In this document: positions 23,440 to 33,809 of the stretch, piece by piece
Layout of the letters: each line of letters opens with the position of its first letter
Numbering within the stretch: position 1 is the first letter of the stretch
Assembly (NCBI GenBank): GCA_022578605.1
Contig: MU394089.1
Span: 307,855-371,854, forward strand
Length of the DNA: 64,000 nucleotides
Reading direction: 5' to 3'
Source: Camillea tinctor
Taxonomy: Eukaryota; Ascomycota; Sordariomycetes; Xylariales; Xylariaceae
Program-made: the position numbers and the translations under genes
The notes under the pieces: model-generated
Told to the model about the DNA's origin: nothing
Databases searched by the model: none
The model's input: only the letters and a program-made list of their open reading frames with translations

Positions 23440-23609
23440 CTCTGCTTAGCCGAGTGGGTGACCCGAGGCCAGAGAAAACCGCCAGACACTCACCCAATGA
23501 AGGTTCGAGTCCAACTCTGAGCAGGTTTTTCGTAGGATTGATCCAAAAAAGATCAATCTGAGCTTTTTTTGCTGTTTTTTATTTATTTATTATTATTATT
23601 ATTATTATT
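23440..23609 (+). mobile_element. Putative SINE or tRNA-derived element with A and B boxes
   Basis: An A box TAGCCGAGTGG at 23447-23457 and an exact B box GGTTCGAGTCC at 23502-23512 are 44 bases apart, the spacing of leucine/serine-type tRNAs. The flanking bases do not form an acceptor stem and the T stem is broken, so it is not a working tRNA gene. It is followed by a perfect 8-bp stem-loop at 23536-23558, T runs, and a TTA repeat at 23588-23609. A tRNA-like head, unrelated body and short simple-repeat tail is the layout of SINEs. Boundaries are approximate and no target duplication was proven. Confidence 0.5.
23588..23609. repeat. TTA microsatellite tail
   Basis: A run of TAT/TTA triplets directly after the T-rich end of the SINE-like element. 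Confidence 0.75.
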
Positions 23610-23866
23610 TTGCCTCCCCTTTTCCCTTCTCCTGCCAACTGCCCCCAGACATTGTCCCCCTTAGCAACTATTCACACCATCTGTATGTATGCATCCCAAC
23701 ACCTTAACACAATAATTTTCTTTGACCTTTTTTTTCAGTTTCATGACCTGTTATCATTACTTATTTCATCTCGTACTTGCTACAATTTATTTTTTATTTT
23801 TTAATGAACATCAATACGGTACGTTCATCCACAATTTGCACATGCATCTTTCAGACCCCTACCACT

Positions 23867-23902
23867 GCCACCACCATCATCACCACCATCACCATCACCA
23901 CT
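23867..23902. repeat. CAC/CAT microsatellite
   Basis: A run of CAC, CAT and ACC triplets in the leader region of the next gene. Confidence 0.7.
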
Positions 23903-24133
23903 TCTACTACCACAAGATAACAGCAACATTACGATCATACTTCCACAAATATCGATGCACTTTTTTACCTTTCGTTTCAAAGTTTTTTCTTCTTCTTCTC
24001 TTAAATACAGTGGAATCTATCAATCTAATCAACATTATCTTCTCTTCTTTCCATCTTCTTTTCTCCTCTTCCCCCTTTCCGACACCAAGTATCACAGACC
24101 TCCCCCTATCCTATAGAATCTCCAAACCCACCC

Positions 24134-25107
24134 ATGGCTCGCGGTGCTCTTAAACCACCCAGCAAGCTGGGTGATCTTCAAAGCGAAGAGTTCGCTAACA
24201 AGCCGAAAAAGAAAGTCACTTTCGTCAGCCCAGATCTCTCTAGATCGTCATCAACAACTACCACATCTGATGAAGACGATAGTAGTGACGGCGAAGACGC
24301 TAGCACTTATGACATAGACTCTACCTGTGGCGAGGCAGGGTCCGACAACGAGGCATTAGAGAGAGATGATATGGCGACAACCGACTCTTCTGAGGCTCCG
24401 GAGTGGAGTCGCGAGGAGGATCGCGCGGTCGTGAGTATGAAGATAGAAGGCAAGACGTAAGTTTACGTTTATTATTTATTTAATATGCTTGTTTGACATA
24501 CTTCGCTTCTGTACCGTCCTCATGCATCCAGCGAGCTCAGGTGCTAATATACCATTATCCTAGCTGGGCCGACATTGGTAAGGAGCTCTCCCGCGGTAAA
24601 AAGGAGGTACAGCGCCGCTACAAAACCTTGTCATCCGATGCCCAGAAGCTAGGTCTCACCGTCGAAAAGCTGGGCCAGATCTGGGCTGAGGAATCCGAGG
24701 AGGAGGAGGAGGAATCCGAGAAAAGGGGGAAAGCCAAGAAGGATAGCAAGAAGAAGAAGAAGGAGAAACCAAAGGAGACCAGTACCTCCAAGGGCAAAGA
24801 CAAGGGCAAGCAGAAACCCGCCAAGTCCACAACCCCATCTTCCTCCTCCTCATCCAAAAAGTCCGCCGCAGCTAAGCCAAGCGAAGGCACCAATTCCAAG
24901 TCCAAAAAGAAACGAAAACCCGCCGCCGCAGTCGAACAACCACCACCTTCTTCCGAAGACGATAACGACGGCGATGTCTCTTCTTCCTCGTCCTCGTCCT
25001 CGTCTGAAGACGAAGAGGAAGACCCCGTATCCGAGCACTGGGCGCAGCAGCGATACCTATACCACGAAGTATTCGGCGCCAGTAAGTCATACCACCCCCC
25101 GGGGGGG

Positions 25108-25175
<68 letters not shown>

Positions 25176-25585
25176 CNNNNNNNNNNCTAATTGGAAGACC
25201 CCGTATCCGAGCCCTGGGGGCCGCCGCGATACCTATACCACCACTTTTTGGCCCCCCCCCCCCCCAACCCCCCCCCAACCCCCCCCCCCCCCCCCCCCCC
25301 TTCTACTTCTACCATAGGAGTATACTTAGCAAAAAAAAAAAACCTCTAACAAAGAATCTCGCAGTGTACCCCAACCAGCGACCCCTGCGCCCCGACGCGC
25401 ACTGGAGCGCCGACGACTGCCGGACGCTGGCCGTGCTGGAGGCGCGACGGCGGCAGCTGTGGTGGCAGTACCTGCAGAGCGACTTCTACAACGCCACGGG
25501 CCGGGTGGTGGACGCGGAGCTGCTGCGGGCTAAGTTTGAGGAGGACTGCGGAGAGGAGGGTGAAGACGAGGATGAGGAAGAATAG
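24134..25585 (+). CDS. Myb/SANT-like nuclear protein with acidic and lysine-rich linker; gene contains an assembly gap
   Basis: Three exons, 24134..24456, 24564..25081 and 25365..25585, give 353 aa. The first join is phase 2 and rebuilds a SANT-like helix set: EWSREEDRAVVSMKIEGKTW, then ADIGKELSRGKKEVQRRYKTL. The middle (residues 150-260) is a charged run of E, K and S, likely disordered and nuclear. The C-terminal domain contains HWAQQRYLYHEVFGA and, after intron 2, YPNQRPLRPDAHWSADDCRTLAVLEARRRQLWWQYLQ, a second Trp-rich helical motif. It ends in an acidic tail. Intron 2 holds a poly-G tract, ten Ns and a poor copy of exon 2 sequence, so its length is not reliable, but the flanking splice sites (GTAAGT and TCGCAG) fit. 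Function unknown; a DNA-binding role is inferred. Confidence 0.75.
25087..25195. other. Poly-G tract and sequencing gap (10 N)
   Basis: A near-uninterrupted run of G from about 25094 to 25175 leads into ten Ns at 25177-25186. It sits inside intron 2 of the Myb/SANT-like gene. The run and the following C-rich stretch (25253-25300) look like failed base calls, not biology. Confidence 0.9.
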
Positions 25586-26224
25586 GGAGGCTAGTTAGGG
25601 GATTTAGCTGAGAGAAACGGATAAGAGGGGAGAGGGAGGGGAGGAGGGTGATTTTGCTGAGCTTGGCTTTTACCTATACGATATTTCCGACTTTGAGGAG
25701 GGATAGGTCTGGCTACCTGGCTATCTGTACAGAACGCTTCGTATATGTAACAATAAAATCCCCGTGTACATTACCTGCGCACTATGGGTTTACTCGCTAT
25801 CTAAACATAAGCAAGGAACCGCGCGCCCCTATTCTTGTGGAGAAACCCCGCGATGCTCTTCTTCCTCTTTTTTCTTCCTTTCTCTACATCTTGGATGGAT
25901 GTGTTTTAATATCTATTTTTTATAAACTACTATTGTCTATGATATCTATTTAACCAAAAAGCCGGGTTAGGTACAACCTCTGTATGTATGCATGTCTATG
26001 TACGCAATGCTAAGACAAAGGGAAAAGAAGCAAAGAAAGCAAATAGGGGAAGAAAAGGGGGGGGTATTGTGTTCTAAGGGTCTCTATAACCAGATTCCCA
26101 ATTTCGTATTCCATGCTTCATGACCTTCATCCATGCATCCATTTAACCTCACGTCTTCCTCAGCCTTTATCCCTCCAGACCATCCCCACGTAAAAAAACC
26201 CCCCGCAATCTCCCGCTCGCTCAA
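25586..26224. other. Convergent 3' intergenic region
   Basis: About 640 bases between two stop codons, AT-rich in the centre. No gene identified. Confidence 0.5.
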
Positions 26225-27562
26225 TCAACCCTCCTTCCTCTCCGTCTCCTCGAAATGCACCATTCCCTCCCTCTCCTCCCTGACCGCCTCCGCGCTCGTC
26301 CTCATCCACGTCGCCGCCTTCTTCTCGATCTTGCGCCTCTCCCTCTCCTTCTCCACCACCACGCTATCCCGGCTGCGCAGGTTCAGCAGCTTCGTCTCCA
26401 TCACCTCCTCCTCCTCGGCGCCGCCTTTCTGCCCGCTGCCGCACACCTTGTCCAGCTCCTCCACGACCCGCACCAGCGAGTCGAATATGCGCTGCGCCTC
26501 GCGCACCACGTCCTCGCGCTCCGCGGGCGTCAGCAGCGCCGCCGCGTCCGCCGCCGCGAGCCGCTGCTTGAACGCGGCCTTGAGGTCCTCGCCGTCGGAA
26601 GGGGTGTCGAAGCGGAAGAAGCGGAGCGGGAGGTCCCGCGTCCTCTGCGCGTCGGCCTCTCGCGCGCGCCCGGGGGTCGTCGTCACCGCCGCCGCGTACG
26701 ACGTAATCCTAGTACCGAGACCCTTCAGCAGCCCCACGGGCGAGAAGAAGAACGACTGGCGCTGGGGCACCTCCAGCTTGGGCGGCGCCGACGCCGGGAC
26801 CCAGAAGCTCCGCGGCTCGGCGCCCTCGAGCGTGGCGCGGATGTACCGCCCGCCCGAGAACAGCGCCATGTACAGCACCCAGGCGTAGGCCACGAGCACG
26901 TGCGGGTGGCGGCGCGCCTCGGCGCGCGCGTGGGCCAGGAAGCTGCCCAGCGCGGGGAATGCCAGCGAGGAGGCGGCGTGGCCGAGCTGCTCGCGCAGCG
27001 TGCGCTCGCTCCACCCCGTGAGGGCGACTAGGTCGGCGTGCAGCGCGCGCGTGCGCGCGAGACCCGGGATGCGGAGGCTGGTTAGGAGGGCGTGCACGCG
27101 CGGGCTCACGGGGGCGGGGTGCGCGCGTGTGTGCAGGTCCGAAGGCGAGGCTGGCGTGGAGGCGAGGAGGAGGGAGGGGCTGGAGAGGGAGGTGAGGTTC
27201 GTGCTGCTGATGGAGGGGGTGCGGGCTGGTTCCGCTCGAGGCGGTTCACTGTCGGCTGAGGAGGGGAAGGGGAAGCAGGAGGGCGGGTTGAAGGCGCTGC
27301 CGTTTTCGCTGCTCTGGCCCTGGTCTTCGGAGGGGCCGATGGGGGAGTCGAGGATTTCTTGCCATAACGCCTCGAAGGTCATGTATATGGGCGTGATGTG
27401 GAGCAGCCCGGCCACGTACTTCGAGGCATCGTCGGCCTTGGGAGGCAGGGCCTGGGGTATGCGGTAGATGATGAGCTTGTTGAGCTTGGTGTGGACCGAG
27501 CGGGTTGCGATGTTAATCGAGTCACCCAGCGAACGGCCAGTCTCTGGCGGCTCCGGAGGCAT
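26225..27562 (-). CDS. Heme oxygenase-like protein
   Basis: A single exon of 445 aa. The N-terminus has the heme oxygenase signature: INIATRSVHTKLNKL with the candidate proximal heme ligand His24, then YVAGLLHITPIYMTFEALWQEIL at 49-71. The distal part reads HVLVAYAWVLYMALFSGGRYIRATL, equivalent to the glycine-rich distal helix. Canonical heme oxygenases cleave heme to biliverdin, CO and iron; fungal members are divergent and not all have shown activity. Between the two helices is a low-complexity insertion of roughly 75 residues (Ser, Pro, Glu) that canonical enzymes lack. The C-terminal 130 residues contain charged helices and no clear membrane anchor. The gene is very GC-rich, which opens long antisense frames. 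Confidence 0.8.
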   Translation of the reverse strand: MPPEPPETGRSLGDSINIATRSVHTKLNKLIIYRIPQALPPKADDASKYVAGLLHITPIYMTFEALWQEILDSPIGPSEDQGQSSENGSAFNPPSCFPFPSSADSEPPRAEPARTPSISSTNLTSLSSPSLLLASTPASPSDLHTRAHPAPVSPRVHALLTSLRIPGLARTRALHADLVALTGWSERTLREQLGHAASSLAFPALGSFLAHARAEARRHPHVLVAYAWVLYMALFSGGRYIRATLEGAEPRSFWVPASAPPKLEVPQRQSFFFSPVGLLKGLGTRITSYAAAVTTTPGRAREADAQRTRDLPLRFFRFDTPSDGEDLKAAFKQRLAAADAAALLTPAEREDVVREAQRIFDSLVRVVEELDKVCGSGQKGGAEEEEVMETKLLNLRSRDSVVVEKERERRKIEKKAATWMRTSAEAVREEREGMVHFEETERKEG

Positions 27563-29791
27563 TGCTCAAAGGAATAGATATGTGGGCGTATGTGGTGAAG
27601 GTGAAGATGAATATGATATCAATACCACCCAGGATTGAACTTGGTGTAGGAAATTTAGAGAAGAATGATATATAACCAGAGAACTTCTTCTCCTAAAGGG
27701 ATGCTAAAGAAGATGGACTAGCTATTATTGAATAGAATATAAATGAGAGATAGCTAAGTGATTCAGGACTGTGGAGGTCAGGTGTATTATAGAATGACTA
27801 GGTGTGTATAGGTATGTAGTCTAGAAATGACGATGAATACAAGTGAATGTGTGTAAGTGCCTTCGTCTTAGTAGACGAGAGTAGACGGGAGGGGCAAGAA
27901 GAAGAGAGAGAGAGTGTGTGTGTGAACACGATCTCGAGGAAAGATCAAGTGTCTGTTGCCGCTTCGAGCTTTCTTAGTAGAAGCTTGTGATCATCTAAGA
28001 AGTAGTGACTTGAACGTCTTTAGAGAAGGTTTGAGAATAATAGATCTCGTGATATCAACATGAGGTCCAATAGAGACCCAGGATTGAGACTGCACATGTA
28101 ACACAACGAGATTTAAAAGAGAGGATGGATGGATGGTCATAAGAAGTTAGTCAACCAATGTGATCACAAGTACATCCAGGTCAACGGCTTAATTAGGTAA
28201 AGGCATGTAACTATGTAAGTAGGTAGTAGGGCTTGCTAGAGTTGAGATCTAATCTAGGTACATATACATACCTGTGTAGTTACAGATGCACTAGATTAGA
28301 CCAATCGTCTAAACCCGGCACCTAGACAAACAGGGAAACTACTAAGTTTGGTAGTAGTATGTAGGTTATATGTAGGTTCTAAGTAAGTTATGTCCATATG
28401 GCTTGACCACGCGATCACACCTAGGGACCGAGACATAAAGTTTATATAAGAGGACTTCAGGACTTACACCACCAATTTACATATCTCTAATGAAAGATAT
28501 GTATGTATACAACCTCTCTACATAACTTTATCAAACACAACCTCATGCACGTACCAACACAAGCAGAAGCACAAGCACAAGGCGGTATGTAGTGTATACC
28601 TGTACAACATGGTGGGTTGGGAAAACAAGCCCCATAAGCTTTAAATGTCCGGTTCGATGGGGACCGCGGTCCCTCCCAGCTCAAGTGAGTAAGCTATGTC
28701 TTGCACCTTATACTGCCATCGTGCATATGAGATCGGGGATAGCGGTGTAGGTATATTTATAGCGCAGAGGGTAGGAAAGAGAAAAGAAGAAAAGGCACAC
28801 TTGAGAGAAAAAAAAAGAAAAAAAAGAGATAGAACTTAAAGATTCACTTAGATCGATTTGAGCGCGCGATTAAGGGGACAACCTTGCTAGCATTATAATG
28901 CAGGTGGGTAGATCAATGGGGGGAGAGAAGAGCAAGAAGCGAACGACAAACTCCTCTCTAAGTTAGCACGCCGTTTTATGTTTTCCGATTCTCTTAACGG
29001 TCGGCGATCGTCGGGAAATTTCAAAGCAAAAAGAAAAAAAACGCCCTTAAAAGCCTAGGTAGGTACAGATGTAGGTAAACCCGGTATAAAATAGCTTCAT
29101 AATGTTGCTGTGTAAGTACTACCCAACTTGGAACTTGGCAGGTTATACTATTTACTATCGTGTTATATTTTTGGAGGAGGAAGATTTCTCTTAATTTATT
29201 GTCCGTCTTATCAAAATGATAAGTAGATACTCCATAGGGTAACGTGGCTCCTCCCCCTCCCCTTTCTAATGTTTGGCATCCTCGGTTCACCGTATATTGG
29301 GAGAGGAGGTCTCCCGGATCGACGCACCACTACTTACAGCATCACCACGGACCCAGTGACCCTCAATGTCGATCGCCGCTACCAAATCTCTTGCGCAAAA
29401 ATCTCCGGATATCAAAAATCAATAATCACGAAAGAATATCGAATACTATAACATCAGCTTGCATTGTTCCCCCCTAAGTGCGCATCGGGTATTTTACGTT
29501 GTATATTATCGTATTTCTACCAATTCCATGAATATGCTCCAACCCCTCTGTAATTCTGGTGTGGAATTACCCTCCGAGGTAGGTAGGTACATGCGTTATT
29601 GTAGCTATGGGTGTGAACATAAAAAGAATCTAAACATGATGCTGCTGAAAGTAGAATACCCATGAAAGAAGACATACACTGGTGCGCCTGGCAATAATGA
29701 ATAACATGAAGCAAATTCCCTAATTCGAAAATATTTTAGATTCCTTTTCTCAAAAAACCCATTTTCTTTTCCCGCTTTTTCTTTAACGTCC
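27563..29791. other. Intergenic region between two minus-strand genes
   Basis: About 2.2 kb with the promoter of the heme oxygenase-like gene and the 3' flank of the transporter gene. A 14-bp perfect palindrome, GGGACCGCGGTCCC, lies at 28660-28673. A short open frame at 29269-29451 has no recognisable features. No RNA gene was found. Confidence 0.5.
28660..28673. promoter_or_regulatory. 14-bp GC palindrome
   Basis: GGGACCGCGGTCCC is self-complementary and holds inverted CCG/CGG triplets of the kind bound by Zn2Cys6 dimers. It is isolated and about 1.1 kb upstream of the nearest start. Function is a guess. Confidence 0.25.
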
Positions 29792-31426
29792 CTATACTTG
29801 GGGCAAACTACCGCTGTTCGAACCGGAGTTCGAGTTTCTGTCGGCGTCTTCGTGGCTCTCGTCTTCGCGGCTCTCGTTGTTAATAAACACGAAAGATAGC
29901 ACAACTACCACCGCGCCTACCCAGTATATGAAACTGGGGTACTGTCCGTACTGTATGATCTCCCCTACTAGTGATAGCGGGATGGTCAGGGATAATCCAA
30001 CGGTGACCAAGAGGGGTGTCGTAAGCAGCATAGCATATGCCCATGAAATATCGGAAACAAAGGAGAAAAATGAGTTAAGCTGTAGGAATGTGTTAGCGAC
30101 TTGTCGTTCGTCTATACCATATGAATAGATGGGTCCATACCATGATAATAAGCCAGATCTTGCCATCCGGAGGCATTTCAAACTATAAAATAGTCGTTAG
30201 CATCATTTATATATTTGAGCTAGCCTCGATCGGCAGGGGAAAAGGTCACTTACAGGTTCTATGCCCGTGTAATGTAGAAAAGGGAAGAGAGGCCATAGGA
30301 AGGCAAGATTGAAGACGCCCACGAGACCAAAGAAAAGGGGCATATTGACGCGGTCCTCATTGCCGACACGGATCTTCATGACCACGATATAGATACCGTA
30401 GACAATGGAGCTGAGTAACGCCATAGCGTCACCAATGGCGATCTGCTGCTGGCTCTTGTGAGGGAAGTTGCCGCGGCCGTCGTCGTTATCTCCCGAGAGG
30501 TCAACCGTAGATATGAGGACGATGCCGGTGAAGGAGGCTATAACGGCGATGAGCTTGCGCGCGGAGAAGGCCTCGATGTGCATGATGGCGCCGAATATGA
30601 GCGTCCAGATACTGCTGGTAGAAGTCAGGATCGTCGTACTCGCTACGCTCGTGTACTCCAGGCACGCCGACGCGAAGTAGTTGCTCAAGAACCAGATCAT
30701 GCAGAACTCCAGGCTAAGCCGCGCCGTCTCCCTGAGCGAGAGCTGTTCCACCGGCCGCGGTAGATCGTACGCCTCAAGGCTTCCCTCATCGTCTACAAGC
30801 AACCGCTCACCCGCCGCAGGATCCTCCTCCACATCGATGTCAGCGGGCGTCTTAATGCCCCTCACACCGTGGGACCCGTTCCTCCAGGCATGCCGCACCA
30901 TGTTCGGCACCTGGGTGAAGCCGCCATGTTGTATCACATGCTTGATCGCTAGCGGGATCAGGGAGAAGGCGAAGATGGAGGTGTTTACATATACGAGAAA
31001 GAACGGCTTGTCGTAGGTATTGTCGGAGAAGATATACTAGCAGCGCGCAACGCGAACACACGGGTGTCCGCGGATTCATCAGTCAGCCCAATCGCCATTC
31101 CTCATTCTAATAGGAAGTAAACCTATACTCTTAAGAAGAGACAACAGCTACCGAAGTTATTTACTCACGCTAGCAAGGAAATTTGATGTCGTCCAAAGAC
31201 AGACGGTAACCATTAATAGACCAATTCCCAGCGTCCTTCTCGCAACATTCAATATCCTGACACTGCGTCTCGAGCCTGTCGTGTTCGCACTTTTGGCACT
31301 TCTAGTAGACATGATCGAAGGCGCGAAGTTGCCCGACGGGGCCGGTGGTTCGGAGAGTCTCCTTCTAGGATGCTCGGCTTCTGTCTGATTCATCGCCGCC
31401 GGCGGCGAGTCTGAGGGCGACGCCAT
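29792..31426 (-). CDS. EamA/SLC35F-type membrane transporter, Thi74-like
   Basis: Four exons, complement(29792..30079, 30141..30182, 30254..31036, 31169..31426), give 456 aa with all joins in phase 0. Exon 3 is only 14 codons (FEMPPDGKIWLIIM). About ten hydrophobic segments are visible, including TLGIGLLMVTVCLWTTSNFLAS, PFFLVYVNTSIFAFSLIPLA, LIAVIASFTGIVLIST and the conserved C-terminal LLTTPLLVTVGLSLTIPLSLVGE. A hydrophilic loop lies between segments 2 and 3. This is the drug/metabolite transporter fold of the SLC35F5/Thi74 group, which sits in vacuolar or mitochondrial membranes of fungi. The substrate is unknown. The N-terminal ~60 residues are polar and probably cytosolic. Confidence 0.85.
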
Positions 31427-32741
31427 GGTTTTATTCTCTTACTATAGATTATAAGGATCGGATAGAAGAGAGGATAAAGGTGGTAAGTGATAGGCGGGAG
31501 GGTTAGCTCGTAGGAATTTCGTAGATTTCGAGGGTAGATCTATACGAAGAAGGCGGTCGATAACATGAATGGCCGAAAATCATGGACTGGATCTCAAAAC
31601 TTCAGAACAAAGAGAGTGTTGAAGAATTAGATGAGAGATATAAAAACTTGAATTGATGGAATCTATTCTATTGGCGCTGAAGGCGCAATACTGAAGAAAA
31701 AAAAACAGAAACCAGGAAAAAAAGGTTAATGAAAAAAATAATGATTGAAGTAAAAATCGATATCATCAACAAGACCGGGGTGGGAAAAGGAGCGAACGAA
31801 GATAAGTAATGCGAAACTAAAACTCGTGATGAAATGAATTAACCTAGACGGGTTCGTAGTAGTGTCCGAAATGGCGTCTGACAATTTTAGCAGTTACAAT
31901 CGCGCAAGCGTTTTAGGTCAATGGAGACAGCCCCAGCTATTGGAGAAGGAGGGGCCTTTCTGATGAAGACGAGACCCCTGGAGGCGCAGCACGAGCACCT
32001 GCCTGCAGTAAGTAATAGGTACATATGTATATTGCACTACATACCTCCCCATTTAAGGTACTATGTATGTAAGGTATGTGAGGTATGTATTATCAATCCA
32101 CTATATCCAGTGGACCTCACACCCTTTTACTGCCTAGTAGGTAGGTAGTCTCGGTAACCTACGTAACCTTCCCCATTCATACATAAATATTCCCGTTTTT
32201 ATAGTGTAGTTCACATAGTGTACACCAGCACATGCACACATGCATGTCTATACAGATATGCACATAGTGGAGGCATATATAACGTAAGGTACATATATAT
32301 TTATTTATCTCTTGATCTATCAATGAGTACGAGTATAATCACTTTAAAACTTGACGGAGTCCGGTTACCAAAATAAAATCAAAACAAAAAAACGTCGCAA
32401 AAAAAGAGAACCGACTAACACATTCATTGATGCCCTGGAGTAGTAAACTGTAGTAAAAATGCTCAGCTACCCTCCTCGTAAGCCAAACTCGTTTATACAC
32501 CTAGCCTAATACTATGCAGGATCCATCTCCCATGTCAACGGGGACCTTCCAGACTTCCATGAGTAGGTAGGTAGACTATCCACTCAAAACCTCCCCAAGC
32601 CCAAATGGCGTATTGCAAGTGATGAGTGAGAAAGGCGTGACGAAGTCCCAATGCCGGCGTTTACCATTCGAGGAGGGTTCTGATCAAGGGAGATAGATGC
32701 ATGAGAGTAATCGTAAGCTGCTTGGAAAAAAATTGACGGTA
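31427..32741. other. Intergenic region between two minus-strand genes
   Basis: About 1.3 kb, AT-rich, with many TAGGTA/TATGTA words at 32000-32300. It holds the transporter promoter and the YPT7 3' flank. No gene is supported. Confidence 0.5.
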
Positions 32742-33809
32742 TTAACAGGCGCAGCCATCGCGGTCATTCTCGATATGGATGTTAATAGGATCCTGGAAGT
32801 CTCCGCTGAACTCTTCAGATTCCTCTTGCGCCAGCGCATTCCGGGCAATAACTGTTGTGCACAAGGTCAGACGGACAAATCTTCTTCATCAGTATATATA
32901 AGGGACACTCCACGCGCTTACCTTCAAAGGCCTGCTCCACGTTGATAGCTTCCTTGGCACTCGTCTCAAAGTACGGGATATCACCCTTGGAATGGCAGAA
33001 AGTCGCTGCTCTCTTACTTGAAATCTATTCATGGTTAGTGAGATTTGCATGCAGCATGGTATACCGTGATGATCACTACTCACAACTCGCTTGCTCTCTT
33101 CCACATCGATCTTGTTGCCTAGCACGACCTATATAAACAAGATAGTCAGCCACCGTGGGTTGGTTGGTTCGTTGTCCGGTTGATCGTGCTTACAAAGGGG
33201 AAGTTCTCCGGGTCGCGCGGAGAGGCCTGAATCAAAAACTCGTCTCTCCAGCTGTCCAGCGCATCGAAGCTCTTGGAGTTGTTGACATCGAATACCAGCA
33301 CGCAGCAGTCAGCCCCTCGGTAGAATGCAACGCCCAAAGACTGGAAGCGCTCCTGGCCGGCCGTGTCCCAAAGCTATTTTGGCATTAGTCATCGCTCTTG
33401 GTGTTTGGTTGCAGCGTTCGCGGTGTTCCACCATACCTGCATCGTAACTTGTCGATCATCAACGAGAACCTCCCGAGTCAGAAAGTCGGCACCAATCGTG
33501 GCCTTGTAACTTGCGCTGAACTTCTTGTTAACCTGTATACCATCTGGAGTCAGCTCAGGATTCGGCAGGTGCTGGGGTGTAGCTGGGTCGGAGGGTTGCC
33601 CGGTTGCTCGGCTATCGATATCGGCGATGACAATGACAACAACAAAAACATTGTCTGACGTACATATTGGTTCATCAAACTCGTCTTGCCTACACCACTA
33701 TCACCAAGGATGATGACCTGAGAAAAAGAAGTCAGCAAGATATGGAATAGTTGTGCAGTCTGGCTTAAGCGTGGCCTACCTTCAAGAGGACCTTCTTCCT
33801 AGAGGCCAT
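32742..33809 (-). CDS. YPT7: Rab7-type vacuolar GTPase Ypt7
   Basis: Seven exons, complement(32742..32851, 32922..33024, 33084..33128, 33194..33373, 33437..33532, 33664..33717, 33780..33809), give 205 aa, the standard Rab7 length. The first exon is ten codons. Ypt7 drives late endosome-vacuole and homotypic vacuole fusion through the HOPS complex. All G motifs are present: GDSGVGKTS (residues 15-23), [11 protein letters not shown] (switch I), [13 protein letters not shown] (switch II), GNKID and ETSAKEA. The C-terminus is CAC, the double geranylgeranylation signal. Every intron has GT/AG ends and consensus branch motifs, and six introns in 618 coding bases is dense, as is usual for fungal Rab genes. 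Confidence 0.96.

Larger units (their letters stand above)
23006..24133. other. Intergenic region with SINE-like element and simple repeats
   Basis: The left part is the 3' flank of the dehydrogenase, the centre holds the SINE-like element described separately, and the right part (23.6-24.1 kb) is a pyrimidine-rich promoter and leader for the Myb/SANT-like gene, with a CAC/CAT microsatellite. No further gene. Confidence 0.5.

Noticed and set aside
23440..23523. A functional tRNA-Leu or tRNA-Ser gene
   Set aside because: A and B boxes fit, but no 7-bp acceptor stem forms and the T stem has two mismatches; reported instead as SINE-like.
24564..25317. Read-through ORF with a poly-glycine stretch
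   Set aside because: It runs into the poly-G artefact and Ns; splice sites at 25081 and 25365 give a proper protein.
26133..27031. Plus-strand frames of about 250 codons
   Set aside because: They are antisense to the heme oxygenase-like gene and consist of Arg/Leu/Ser-rich sequence caused by GC bias.
29269..29451. Small plus-strand frame starting MFGILGSPYIG
   Set aside because: It is too short, has no signal peptide, overlaps another frame and shows no family match that I can name.
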